From an uncultured bacterium (GTDB lineage Bacteria; Myxococcota_A; UBA796; CAJQPC01), in contig CAJQPC010000105.1 in NCBI GenBank assembly GCA_905480105.1, positions 1 to 42,086 of the forward strand: a DNA stretch of 42,086 nt. Reading direction: 5' to 3'. Of this stretch, positions 8,891 through 18,369 are shown in pieces (the first letter of the stretch is position 1; every line of letters begins with the position of its first letter). Made by a program: the position numbers and the translations under genes. Below the pieces are notes generated by a model. It was given only the letters and a program-made list of their open reading frames with translations, did not search any database and was not told the DNA's origin.

Positions 8891-10120
8891 TTAGTCTTGC
8901 CAGGCCGTGAACGGTGCAACGCCCGGGAGAGGGCCGCCGGGGTCGATGTCGAAGGACTGCAACACACCCGCCACCAGGTTCTGCGGAAAGAGGGTGCTGC
9001 CGCTGGAAGAGCTCGCGCCGCTAGAAAAGTCGACTTTCTGGCCGACGAGTGTCTCGTTGGACACACCCACCACGCGTCCACCACCCACTCCAGCACCGAC
9101 GACCATGGCGGATGTATAGGGCCAGTGGTCCTTGCCCATGCTGGGGTTGAGGCGCGGGGTTCGTCCCATCTCCGAGAGCACCAGAACGGTTGTGTGGTCG
9201 AGTAGCGTGCCATCCCCATCTTCGGTGGTCGCGAGGGTGGTGAGCAGAGTGTCGAGGTGACTGAAAGAGGATTCGAAGGCCTGCTCTTGATTCTCCTGGT
9301 TCTGGTCATGGGAGTCCCACCGCACCAAGGAGGGCAGTGGGGCTTGCAGGCCCAGAACCGAGCAGGTCTGGGTAGCGAGCAGCTCAATGCCCATGGAGAT
9401 CAGCTCTTCTTCTGTGGGGTTCGCGCCAATGTTGAGCAGGTCGGGTTGCTGACGAAGTACGCGAAGGCGCTCCACGGCCTGGGACCAACTGTCCAGGTAG
9501 GGCTGGTTGGTGCGCAGCTCGGCCTCGCGCTGGATGTACTCCAGCAGCAGCTCTTCTCGCGTCGCGTCGATGTCGGCATGGGCAGGCTCGGTGTCCTGGA
9601 CAAACCCGGAGAGCAGCGGGCCCACTGGGGTGAGTACTTCGCCCTGTTGTCCCGGGTAGCGGGGGCCGCCAAGGGAGACAAAAGGAAGCGGGCGGCTACC
9701 CAGGCTCTGGGATGCCACCAGGGTCCCTAAGTCAGCCCCACCGACTCGGACGCCTGTAAGGACCAGGCGGCTGCAGCCGTCGTGGCTGATGCTCCCCACA
9801 GAGAGGCCGTTGATCACGCAGCTCCGATGGCCCCACCGCTCGAAATAGGCGCGGACAGCGGGGCGACTCTCCGCGTCGGCAAAGGAAATCCCGCCAGCGC
9901 TGGCGAGGGTGGAGTTTGGGTCGCGCGCCAAGCCGTTGGCCTCAAAATGAGGGTCGAAGACGAAGGTCGGATCCCAGCCGCCATTGTTCCACCAGATGAT
10001 GAGGTTTCGGCTGGCGCTGCCCGCCAACACGCGTCGGGGAAAGCCCAGACTCAAGGCCAGCCCAGCGCCTGACGCCAAAATCTGCCGCCGACTCCAGCGA
10101 TGAAGAGACGGGCGGGTCAC
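8891..10120 (-). CDS. DUF1501-type protein with Tat signal
   Basis: A 409-residue protein of the DUF1501 family (alkaline-phosphatase-like fold). These are exported proteins of unknown function, usually paired with large heme-motif or DUF1549-type partners in Planctomycetes and Myxococcota. The start is GTG at 10120, whose GTGA overlaps the stop of the upstream gene. The N-terminus has a twin-arginine signal (WSRRQILASGAGLALSLG). Family-like segments are IIWWNNGGWDPTFVFDPHF near the start, WDSHDQNQENQEQAFESSF in the middle, and VLSEMGRTPRLNPSMGKDHW plus a Gly-rich VVGAGVGGGRVVG toward the C-terminus. It is last in a three-gene operon with the two CxxCH proteins. The Tat signal implies export folded, perhaps with metal bound. 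Confidence 0.85.
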   Translation of the reverse strand: MTRPSLHRWSRRQILASGAGLALSLGFPRRVLAGSASRNLIIWWNNGGWDPTFVFDPHFEANGLARDPNSTLASAGGISFADAESRPAVRAYFERWGHRSCVINGLSVGSISHDGCSRLVLTGVRVGGADLGTLVASQSLGSRPLPFVSLGGPRYPGQQGEVLTPVGPLLSGFVQDTEPAHADIDATREELLLEYIQREAELRTNQPYLDSWSQAVERLRVLRQQPDLLNIGANPTEEELISMGIELLATQTCSVLGLQAPLPSLVRWDSHDQNQENQEQAFESSFSHLDTLLTTLATTEDGDGTLLDHTTVLVLSEMGRTPRLNPSMGKDHWPYTSAMVVGAGVGGGRVVGVSNETLVGQKVDFSSGASSSSGSTLFPQNLVAGVLQSFDIDPGGPLPGVAPFTAWQD

Positions 10121-11067
10121 TGCAACTCCATGCCAAAGATGTGTTCGACCCATACCTGATTTGGGGTCAGCATCTGATCGGCAAGCTCCGCTCCCCTGTC
10201 ACTGGTCGCCCATCGAAAGGAGAGCAGATCACCCAAGGGGTCTAGGCCGACCTCCTCGTACCAGTGCTGGGTGGCGCCGGAGGGACCCAAGAGGAGTCCG
10301 ATGACGACCCCGGTGTCAGAGGTCAGCAGTACAGCCTCCGCGTCTTCGTCTAAGTCTCGTTGGGGGTCGAAGAGGGCCATGTCAGCGCTCTCAGAGTGCC
10401 ATTGCTCTTCCTCCTCTGTGCTCACGCCATCCTCTGTATGCAGTCGCCATGTGGTCGTGGGGCCTGCCGGCTTGCCTGCCCTGAGCACCCCCAGGGGGGG
10501 ACTCCACTGATCGAGAAAGATCAGGTCACCGATAGCGTCGCGTCGCTCTCGCTCGACCAACCAGAGGTCTTCGCCATCGATGAGCCACCGTTCGATGAGC
10601 AGCAGAGAATGGTCTTGGTCAAGAACACGGGAGACATCGAGCAGTTCGGGGTCGTGGAGGGTGACTGTGACTTGCGCCAACACGGTGGAGGAAAGAGTCA
10701 GCGGGGAAGGCTCTTGAGTCTCCGGCCATGGGATGGCGTTGCCGGGGCCACCGCAGTCCAGCCAGTTCTCAAGGCGGGTGATGTGGTGTGGCTCAACGTT
10801 GCTGGAGGGGGGCATGTCACCGGCTCTAAGTCTGGCCAGTGCGCGCTGTCCGTGCTGAATGGCGTCCGCACGCGTCTCTAGATTGACGCCAGTTGGTGCG
10901 CCAAATCGCTCCGCTCCCGTCCGTTGACTCCCGTGGCAAGAGGTGCATTGAGATTGGAGCAGGGGCGCCACAGCTGTCTGCCAAGTGAGTGTGTCGGGAC
11001 ACGCAACAGTCCCTGTGTCCACAGGGATAGGGGCGGACGTCGAGCAGGCCAGAAGGAAGATCAGCAT
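10117..11067 (-). CDS. Lipoprotein with single CxxCH (cytochrome-c-like) motif
   Basis: A 316-residue predicted lipoprotein. The start is ATG 11067, placed 1 nt after the stop of the upstream gene, giving MLIFLLAC with lipidated Cys at residue 8. A linker rich in Thr/Asp follows. Residues 27-45 read CPDTLTWQTAVAPLLQSQ and then CTSCH (C41, C44, H45), a c-type heme site of the kind found in planctomycete-type cytochrome domains. Later in the same domain LRAGDMPPSSN supplies a plausible distal Met, typical of those domains. The C-terminal 170 residues have no motif I recognise. It is the middle gene of the operon and may relay electrons or act as a scaffold with its two neighbours. Confidence 0.7.
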   Translation of the reverse strand: MLIFLLACSTSAPIPVDTGTVACPDTLTWQTAVAPLLQSQCTSCHGSQRTGAERFGAPTGVNLETRADAIQHGQRALARLRAGDMPPSSNVEPHHITRLENWLDCGGPGNAIPWPETQEPSPLTLSSTVLAQVTVTLHDPELLDVSRVLDQDHSLLLIERWLIDGEDLWLVERERRDAIGDLIFLDQWSPPLGVLRAGKPAGPTTTWRLHTEDGVSTEEEEQWHSESADMALFDPQRDLDEDAEAVLLTSDTGVVIGLLLGPSGATQHWYEEVGLDPLGDLLSFRWATSDRGAELADQMLTPNQVWVEHIFGMELQ

Positions 11068-11068
11068 G

Positions 11069-12694
11069 TCAGTAGAGCAAGAAGCGGGGATGGCGGATGA
11101 GGGCCTCGACCACGGTGGCCCAAGCAATCTCGGGATCTTCAGCACCACCGACTGCGTGCCACAGTCCGAGCAGTCGGTCGATTTCCTCGGAGTCCGCGTC
11201 CACGAGCTCTGAGAGAAAGCGACCGTGCCAGACGGCGAGCTGTTTGCGAACCAGAGCATCGTCCGTGGCCCAGGGCTCAGTCACCGTCCAGAGCACCTGA
11301 CTTGTCTTGGGTCGGGCGGAGTCGTTTTGGAGCGCGCTGCGTGTGTTGGCGCGTGCGGCCCAACCTTGGAGGGTGATGTGACCAACACCCGGGGATGGGT
11401 TGCGCTCGTTGATGGTGAAATCGTCGAGTCCGCCACCCAACAGCCGGTGCTCGGTTGACCAGGCCATGGCTTGCAGGTCGGATGACTGAGGATCAAGTCC
11501 GAGCAGATCGCCAAGGACCTCGGGGTAGCTTTCAGGTCGGAGAACGCGCTCTTTGCCCTGAATGTAGGCCGGGTCGACGACAAGCGACCGGACCAACTCT
11601 CGGCCGATCAGGTTCTCGGGTGCCCCCTGGGCGAGGGTTTGAGCGTCGAGCCAGGTGCTTGAAGCCATCTTGCCACCCAGGGCCTGTTCCAAGGGGCTTG
11701 CAAAAAGCCCTTCCGAGAAGACGCGGATGATGCATCGGGAGAATCGGGGGTCCGCCGCAACGAGGTGCCCGACCTCTTCCAAGTCTTTTGCCGGACGTCC
11801 GAACCACGACGGGGTCGTCCAGCCCGAGGTCCAAGTCTCTCCCCAAGTAGAGTAGCGATACAACCCTGGATGGGAGACCTCCACAGAGCGATCTGGAAAG
11901 CCCCCAAAGAATGCGGCCAGGGGATCAAGGGCCGCGTGGCAGGTGGTGCACTGAGGCTCTGTGGCTACGGCGTTCTCAAGATTCTCCAAGGAGTCGATGC
12001 TCAAGTCGAGTGCGAAGGTGACGTCGCGCAGGAGCATGTCATCGCACAGGAACATCCGGGCAAGGGCGTTTGCCCGATGCCGGTTGTAGTTGAGACCGTC
12101 GGCATCGTGAACAAACCACAGCTCTGAGCTGGAGAGGATGCCTGCCATGGGACGCGCGTCTGGCGGGGGCATCATGGCCCAGTCCGTGCCTGTCCCTGGG
12201 GGCTCCAGCTCAAAATAGTGGGCCACGGAGTCGTTCCGGGGAAGCTCGGTAGCCGTCACCAGGCTGGTCAGCGCTAGGTCTTCGTCGACGATGTACCGCA
12301 TCAACTCCAGTGGCGCCCAACCGACCGCTTGGGTGGTGTCTTGGTCGAGTGCGGACCAGTCGCGGACGTCGGTGTTGAGAAAGTAGTGGGCGGTCAGGAG
12401 TTGGTCGTCGTAGAGCCAAGCCATTCGTGTGCCCAGTTCGTCGTCATCGGCGAACTGGACCACCATCGCGCGTGCCGCCTCCATGTCGGTGGCTTGGTCC
12501 AGCTCCGAGAGGGTGGGTCGCCGTCCTCTTAGATCGATGGACGCGCGCGCGACCCAGGCGGTTGGAGAGATAGGCGGAAGCGGCTCATGTTCAGCAGTGT
12601 CACCCGGGGACTCAACGGGTGTTCTTGGGGAGGGGTTGCAAGCCGTGAGGCTCAAAGAGCCAGCAAGGAATGCGAGGGGTAGCACCGCTTGCAT
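11069..12694 (-). CDS. Lipoprotein with DUF1549/DUF1588-like regions and CxxCH motif
   Basis: A 541-residue predicted lipoprotein (MQAVLPLAFLAGSLSLTAC, Cys 19) followed by a Pro/Thr-rich linker. Residues 45-70 (WVARASIDLRGRRPTLSELD) match the opening of DUF1549-type proteins. Residues 249-266 (CTTCHAALDPLAAFFGGF) resemble the DUF1588/DUF1585-type CxxCH block in which the site is followed by a L/M-D-P-x segment. Both families are paired with DUF1501/DUF1552 Tat proteins, as here. The start ATG 12694 has AAGG about 7 nt upstream. It is first of the three-gene operon. A perfect 16-bp hairpin lies just upstream (12712-12750). Whether heme binds is not proven. Confidence 0.68.
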   Translation of the reverse strand: MQAVLPLAFLAGSLSLTACNPSPRTPVESPGDTAEHEPLPPISPTAWVARASIDLRGRRPTLSELDQATDMEAARAMVVQFADDDELGTRMAWLYDDQLLTAHYFLNTDVRDWSALDQDTTQAVGWAPLELMRYIVDEDLALTSLVTATELPRNDSVAHYFELEPPGTGTDWAMMPPPDARPMAGILSSSELWFVHDADGLNYNRHRANALARMFLCDDMLLRDVTFALDLSIDSLENLENAVATEPQCTTCHAALDPLAAFFGGFPDRSVEVSHPGLYRYSTWGETWTSGWTTPSWFGRPAKDLEEVGHLVAADPRFSRCIIRVFSEGLFASPLEQALGGKMASSTWLDAQTLAQGAPENLIGRELVRSLVVDPAYIQGKERVLRPESYPEVLGDLLGLDPQSSDLQAMAWSTEHRLLGGGLDDFTINERNPSPGVGHITLQGWAARANTRSALQNDSARPKTSQVLWTVTEPWATDDALVRKQLAVWHGRFLSELVDADSEEIDRLLGLWHAVGGAEDPEIAWATVVEALIRHPRFLLY

Positions 12695-13011
12695 TTGTCG
12701 ACCTTACCATGTTCTTAGTCTGCTTCTGTTTTTTAGAAGCAGACTAAGAATTTGGGTTTTCCGGTGTCGGCTTCTATTTTTGGGAGACTGTAAGAGTCAG
12801 TGAAGGGATGGCTCTCTTCCTGAAGGCCATCTCCCAATGGCTACAGCCCGTAGCGGCTGCGGGCCGAATCCAACTCCGGCCCAGGAGTCCTTTGGGTTGG
12901 GACGAACAGCGTACCGAGCTTGACTCCGCTTCCGCCTTGGCCAAAGGGCGTCTCTCCCCCGGTCCCAGACTCAACGCTCGATTGGTCCGGCGCGGTTTGG
13001 ATGTTCGAAGG
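12695..13011. other. 317-bp intergenic region between xdhB-like stop and the DUF1549-like gene
   Basis: No convincing gene. Open frames crossing it on both strands have Arg/Ser/Pro-rich translations with no signal or domain and overlap coding DNA in the wrong frame. It holds the 16-bp perfect hairpin at 12712-12750 and an AT-rich stretch around 12728-12780, unusual for this GC-rich window. That stretch could contain the promoter of the minus-strand operon at 8891-12694. The part from about 12840 to 13000 is GC-rich with small imperfect repeats and nothing I can name. Confidence 0.6.
12712..12750. repeat. Perfect 16-bp inverted repeat, 7-nt loop
   Basis: The arms are 12712-12727 (TTCTTAGTCTGCTTCT) and 12735-12750, exactly complementary, with loop GTTTTTT at 12728-12734. 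It lies 18 bp upstream of the minus-strand start at 12694 and 262 bp downstream of the xdhB-like stop. Read on the minus strand there is no U-tract after the stem, so a standard terminator for xdhAB is not obvious. It could be an operator, an mRNA 5' structure or an attenuator-like element. Confidence 0.8.
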
Positions 13012-15215
13012 TCACTGTGTCCGGGACAGTACCCCCTTTTGAATCGCGATGGCCCGAAGCACTGCCTCGGGGGTCGCCGGCACAGCGAGCTGCACGGGCC
13101 CTGGGCCAAAGCTGGAGATGGCGTGGCGCAGGGCGGTCAGTGCTGCGATGGCCAGCATAAAGGGGGGCTCGCCCACCGCTTTGGAGCCATGGATGACCCC
13201 ATGCTGGGGGGCCTTGTCCAGTAGGTTGACGTGGAAGTCCCTCGGAATGTCACCGATGCTGGGAATCTTGTACGTGCTGGGCCCCAGGGTGACCGCGCTG
13301 CCGTCCGGTCGGTTGATCAGCTCCTCCTGGGTCAGCCAACCCAGGCCTTGCACGAAGCCTCCTTCGACCTGGCCCTTGTCTACGCCGGGCAGGATTGAGT
13401 CCCCTACGTCATGCAGAATATCGGCGCGCACCAGTCGGTATTCGCCGGTCAGGGCGTTGAGCTTGACCTCGCAGACGGCGGCGCCGTAGGCGTAATAGAA
13501 GAAGGGCGTTCCCCGGCCAGCTTGGCGGTCGTAGCCGATGCCCGGCGTGGCATAGAATCCGCTCGCAGCCAGAGAGACTTGGTTGACCCAGCACTGTAGG
13601 GCGACCTGAGCGAAGGTGGGCTTTCCGGGCATGGTGGCTCGAACCGTGGCCATGCGGTCTCGGAGCTGGTGGCAGGCGTTCCTTACGGCAGCGCCGTTCA
13701 GATCGGTGCCGGAGCTGGCCGCGGTGGCGCTGGTGTTGGGCACCTTGTCGGTGGCCGTGCGCATGACCCGGATCTTGGACTGGGGCACGCCCAGCTCGAT
13801 GGCGCAGATCTTGAGCATCTTGGAGTGCAGACCCTGGCCCATCTCGGTGCCGCCATGGTTGAGTTGCACGCTGCCGTCGGCGTAGACCAGCACCAGAGCT
13901 CCGGCCTGGTTGAGAAGGGACGCTGTGAAAGAGATGCCGAACTTGACGGGTTGAAATCCGATTCCGGAACGTACCCACCCCTGTCCTTGTGCGGCCGATC
14001 TGCGCTCTGGGTAGCCCGACGAGGCGCTGAGTTCCTTCCAGATCCGCTGCAAGCGAACCCCCTCCAAGACCTGGCCATAGGGGGTGGGTTGGTGCTCCCG
14101 GTAGAAGGAGTCGGCGCGGACCTGGGCGGCGTCTAAGCCCTGAGACTCGGCGAATCGATTGATCGCGTCTTCGACCACCAGCACGCCCTGGGGGCCGCCA
14201 AAGCCGCGAAATGCTGTGTTGCTGGGTAGGTTGGTTCGGCAGGCGCGGCCCTGGAAGTGCAGGTCCTGGATGAAGTAGGCGTTGTCGGTGTGGAACATCG
14301 CCCGGTCCAGGATGGGGATGCTCAGATCCTCGCTCCAGCCGCCGTTGCAGTAGATGTCGGTCTTGAGAGCGACCAGCTTGCCGTTGGTAAATCCTGCGCT
14401 GTAGCGGCCCAAGAAGGGGTGACGCTTTCCGGTCCAGGCCATGTCTTGGTGGCGGGAGAAACGAACGCGGCAGGGGCGTCCGGTGGCCCAGGCACCCAGT
14501 GCGGCCCAGCATGCTGGCTGAGTGGCTTGGGACTCCTTGCCGCCAAAGCCGCCACCCATTCGGGGGACCTCGCAGACCACCTGATTGGCGGGCAAGCCCA
14601 GGACCAGGGCCGCCATTTTCTGGATCTCGTTGGGGTGCTGGGTGGAGCTGAGGATGTGGAAGCTGTTGTCCTCTTGTGGGATGACCAATGCAGCCTGGGT
14701 CTCCAGGTAGAAGTGATCCTGGCCTCCGCAGCGCATCTCGCCGTGCACGACATGCTCGGCGTCTCTGAGCCCCTTCTCAATGTCTCCGCGGGCGATGGTG
14801 TGTGGGGTACCCAGAAAGTCTTGGGCGTCGATGGCCGCGTCGATGGTGAGTGTGGGAGGCTCCTCATCGATCTCCAAGGAGACCAGAGCGGCGGCTTTCT
14901 CGGCCAGCTCCCGCGTTTCGGCCACAACGATGGCGATGGGCTGGCCGACGAAGAGCAAGGGTCCCCGAGAGAGAAGCGGTTCGTCGTGCACAATGGGGCC
15001 GATCAGACCATCGCCGGGGATGTCTTGGTCAAAGAGCACGGCGTGCACGCCCGGGAGTGCGCGGGCCGCGCTGGCATCGGCGTTGCGCAGGGTGCCCTTG
15101 GCAACCGGGCTTGTGACGGGGTGAACCCACAGGCAGCCGTGGGGACTGGGGGCGTCGTCCACATAGACAGCCCGGCCGGTGACATGCAGGTGCGCGGACT
15201 CGTGTGGGGTGGGCT

Positions 15216-15219
<4 letters not shown>
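13012..15219 (-). CDS. xdhB: Xanthine dehydrogenase-like molybdopterin-binding subunit
   Basis: A 735-residue Mo-binding large subunit. The start ATG at 15219 (MKPTPHESAHLHVTGRAVYV) overlaps the xdhA-like stop by ATGA. The frame is open far upstream, but that part is only a shadow of xdhA. Motifs in order are VDDAPSPHGCLW near the start, PRMGGGFGGKESQ (about residue 220), AFRGFGGPQG (about 336), NHGGTEMGQGLHSKM (about 450) and GSKAVGEPPFML (about 680). The Glu of GEPP is the general base of xanthine-oxidase-family hydroxylases. The FGGPQG block and the subunit lengths resemble bacterial XdhB (about 750-780 residues). With the FAD/Fe-S partner it would hydroxylate purines (hypoxanthine/xanthine to urate) in the cytoplasm. 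A different heterocycle substrate is possible. Confidence 0.88.
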
Positions 15220-16646
<1,427 letters not shown>

Positions 16647-16792
16647 AGGCAGAGTTTACTCCGTCCGTGTGCAGTGCTCCCCTAAGAGCAGTCCAAGATT
16701 TCACCGCTCAGGCCATAGAGCACCCACTCAGTTTGCTCTTCACCGTCTTGGATCTTGGAGTTCGCTTTGGGCAAAGAGCGTGGATTTACCGG

Positions 16793-18220
16793 TCAAGCAC
16801 TGTCCTTCTGGTACCAGAGCATTGCGGTTCTTACCGGCCGGACTCTCCCGGATGCACCGGATCGAACCATCTCGGTGTCGGGCAAGTCCACGCCGCCCAG
16901 GCCCTTGACCCATAGGCGCTTTGAGCTCCCACCATCCAGGTTCATGGCCTGTGTGCAGCCTTGGGCCAATAGGACTCTGGCCAAACCTTGCAGGGTCAGG
17001 CCCAATGCGTCCTGAAGGTTTCGCCCATCCACACAAGCCAAGACTGAGCTGCCGTCTGGCCGAAGGCCCACTCCCAGTCTGGGCAGCAGGTTCTGGTCAA
17101 ACGTCTCATCAGCCGAGAAGGTGATGGGCGGCGCGGTCCCTGCAAAGTCCTGGGGCGCGCGCTCGATTTCAAGTTTCCCGTCGACAAGCAGGTTGGGACC
17201 ACCGGCCATGGCGTTGTGCCAGGGCGCTTTGATCTGCAGCAATCCAAGCTCTGGAAGTGGGTGACCCTTGGGCAGGGCGATGACTGCGCCGTTTAGAGGG
17301 ATGCGCTGGGCGCCGCTCGCCACGGCCACCACGGTCCGATCGACAATGGCAAAGGAAGGGCCCCACCCGTCCAGGCTCACTGGACCCCAGGCCCGATTGA
17401 ACAGGGTGGGCTGTCGATCCAGACTGCTGGGATCATTGTGTCCAGCCACCCTACAGGTCCAGTCGCCTTGGTAAAGACCAAGGCCGCTCAGGGTCATGCG
17501 TTCAATGCGTGGTGCTCCGTTCTTAGGTGCCCAGAGCGCGGCGCGTGCCAACAACGGCAGGCTGTGGACTTGGCCCTGGCAGACCAGCATGCCTACGGGG
17601 TCCCCGCGTTGGGATGGGGGGGCAATATCGGACTCGGAATACAGGAAAAATCCCCCGGAGCTCGCGGCCAAGGCGCCGTGTTCGGTCGCCAAGTCAGCCA
17701 GAGAGCGGCCGTTGCAGCGGTGAGCCGAGAAGCCCGGTTTCTCCAATTCTAGCAGGTGGATGCGGGTCGGGCCCAGCGCGCTGTCGCCGACGATTCGCCC
17801 CAGGCGGGCACCAGGTTTCAGGTCCTGCCACTGCACCGGCAGGGCCCAGGGGCTAGGTAGATCGCTGTCTTGGTAGGGCAGCTGGGCGCCCAAGGAGGCG
17901 TAGTAGTCGGCCAGTGCCCGGATGCGTGCGGCGCGGGGGCCTGGAGCGGAGAGGATCTCCTCACAGCGGCAGGCCAGGGCGATTCGAAAGACTGCGGCGC
18001 TGGGGTGGACTTGGTCTCGCAAGATCCTGTCCGTTGCCAGGAGCCTGCGCTGAAAGAGTGCAGCTTGGTCCTCGTTGACTTCGTCAGCCAGGACGGTTTG
18101 GACCTGTAGATCCGGCAAGGGATCCGGAATCGTGTGTCGAATCGCGGGACCTGGGAAAGCTTGTAGCTTCTCCCAAACCGATAGGGAGACGTGCGAACGA
18201 AGTGGGTGCAGCCAGGACAT
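16793..18220 (-). CDS. Phosphodiester glycosidase (NAGPA-domain) family protein
   Basis: A 475-residue protein whose last third matches the NAGPA/DUF2233 fold. Visible features are GLRPDGSSVLACVDGR followed by MNLDGGSSKRLWVKG (about residues 427-440), the hallmark N-L-D-G-G-S-S block. Some of these enzymes cleave phosphodiester-linked sugars on glycoconjugates or exopolysaccharide. The N-terminal 150 residues are unfamiliar. There is no obvious signal peptide despite an RBS-like AGGGCGG before the ATG at 18220. It lies between the xdhA-like gene (146 bp away) and the SpmA-SpmB fusion (149 bp away) on the same strand. The family is likely, the substrate and the compartment are unknown. Confidence 0.75.
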   Translation of the reverse strand: MSWLHPLRSHVSLSVWEKLQAFPGPAIRHTIPDPLPDLQVQTVLADEVNEDQAALFQRRLLATDRILRDQVHPSAAVFRIALACRCEEILSAPGPRAARIRALADYYASLGAQLPYQDSDLPSPWALPVQWQDLKPGARLGRIVGDSALGPTRIHLLELEKPGFSAHRCNGRSLADLATEHGALAASSGGFFLYSESDIAPPSQRGDPVGMLVCQGQVHSLPLLARAALWAPKNGAPRIERMTLSGLGLYQGDWTCRVAGHNDPSSLDRQPTLFNRAWGPVSLDGWGPSFAIVDRTVVAVASGAQRIPLNGAVIALPKGHPLPELGLLQIKAPWHNAMAGGPNLLVDGKLEIERAPQDFAGTAPPITFSADETFDQNLLPRLGVGLRPDGSSVLACVDGRNLQDALGLTLQGLARVLLAQGCTQAMNLDGGSSKRLWVKGLGGVDLPDTEMVRSGASGRVRPVRTAMLWYQKDSA

Positions 18221-18369
18221 GCCGCCCTGTGTAGCATGCGCACGTGCGGCTTCTATTCCTGGCGTGGGTCAGGCGTGGTCGCCATTCCAGGACACCCGTC
18301 AAGCGCCGAATGTGCTCCGCTCGTTGGTTTTGGACCTGTCACGGCAGGTCTGCGACACCGATTGCTAGC

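Noticed and set aside
12808-13224. 138-codon plus-strand frame in the xdhB/DUF1549 intergenic region
   Set aside because: The 3' half overlaps the xdhB-like gene antisense, with no signal, domain or RBS. Composition is not protein-like.
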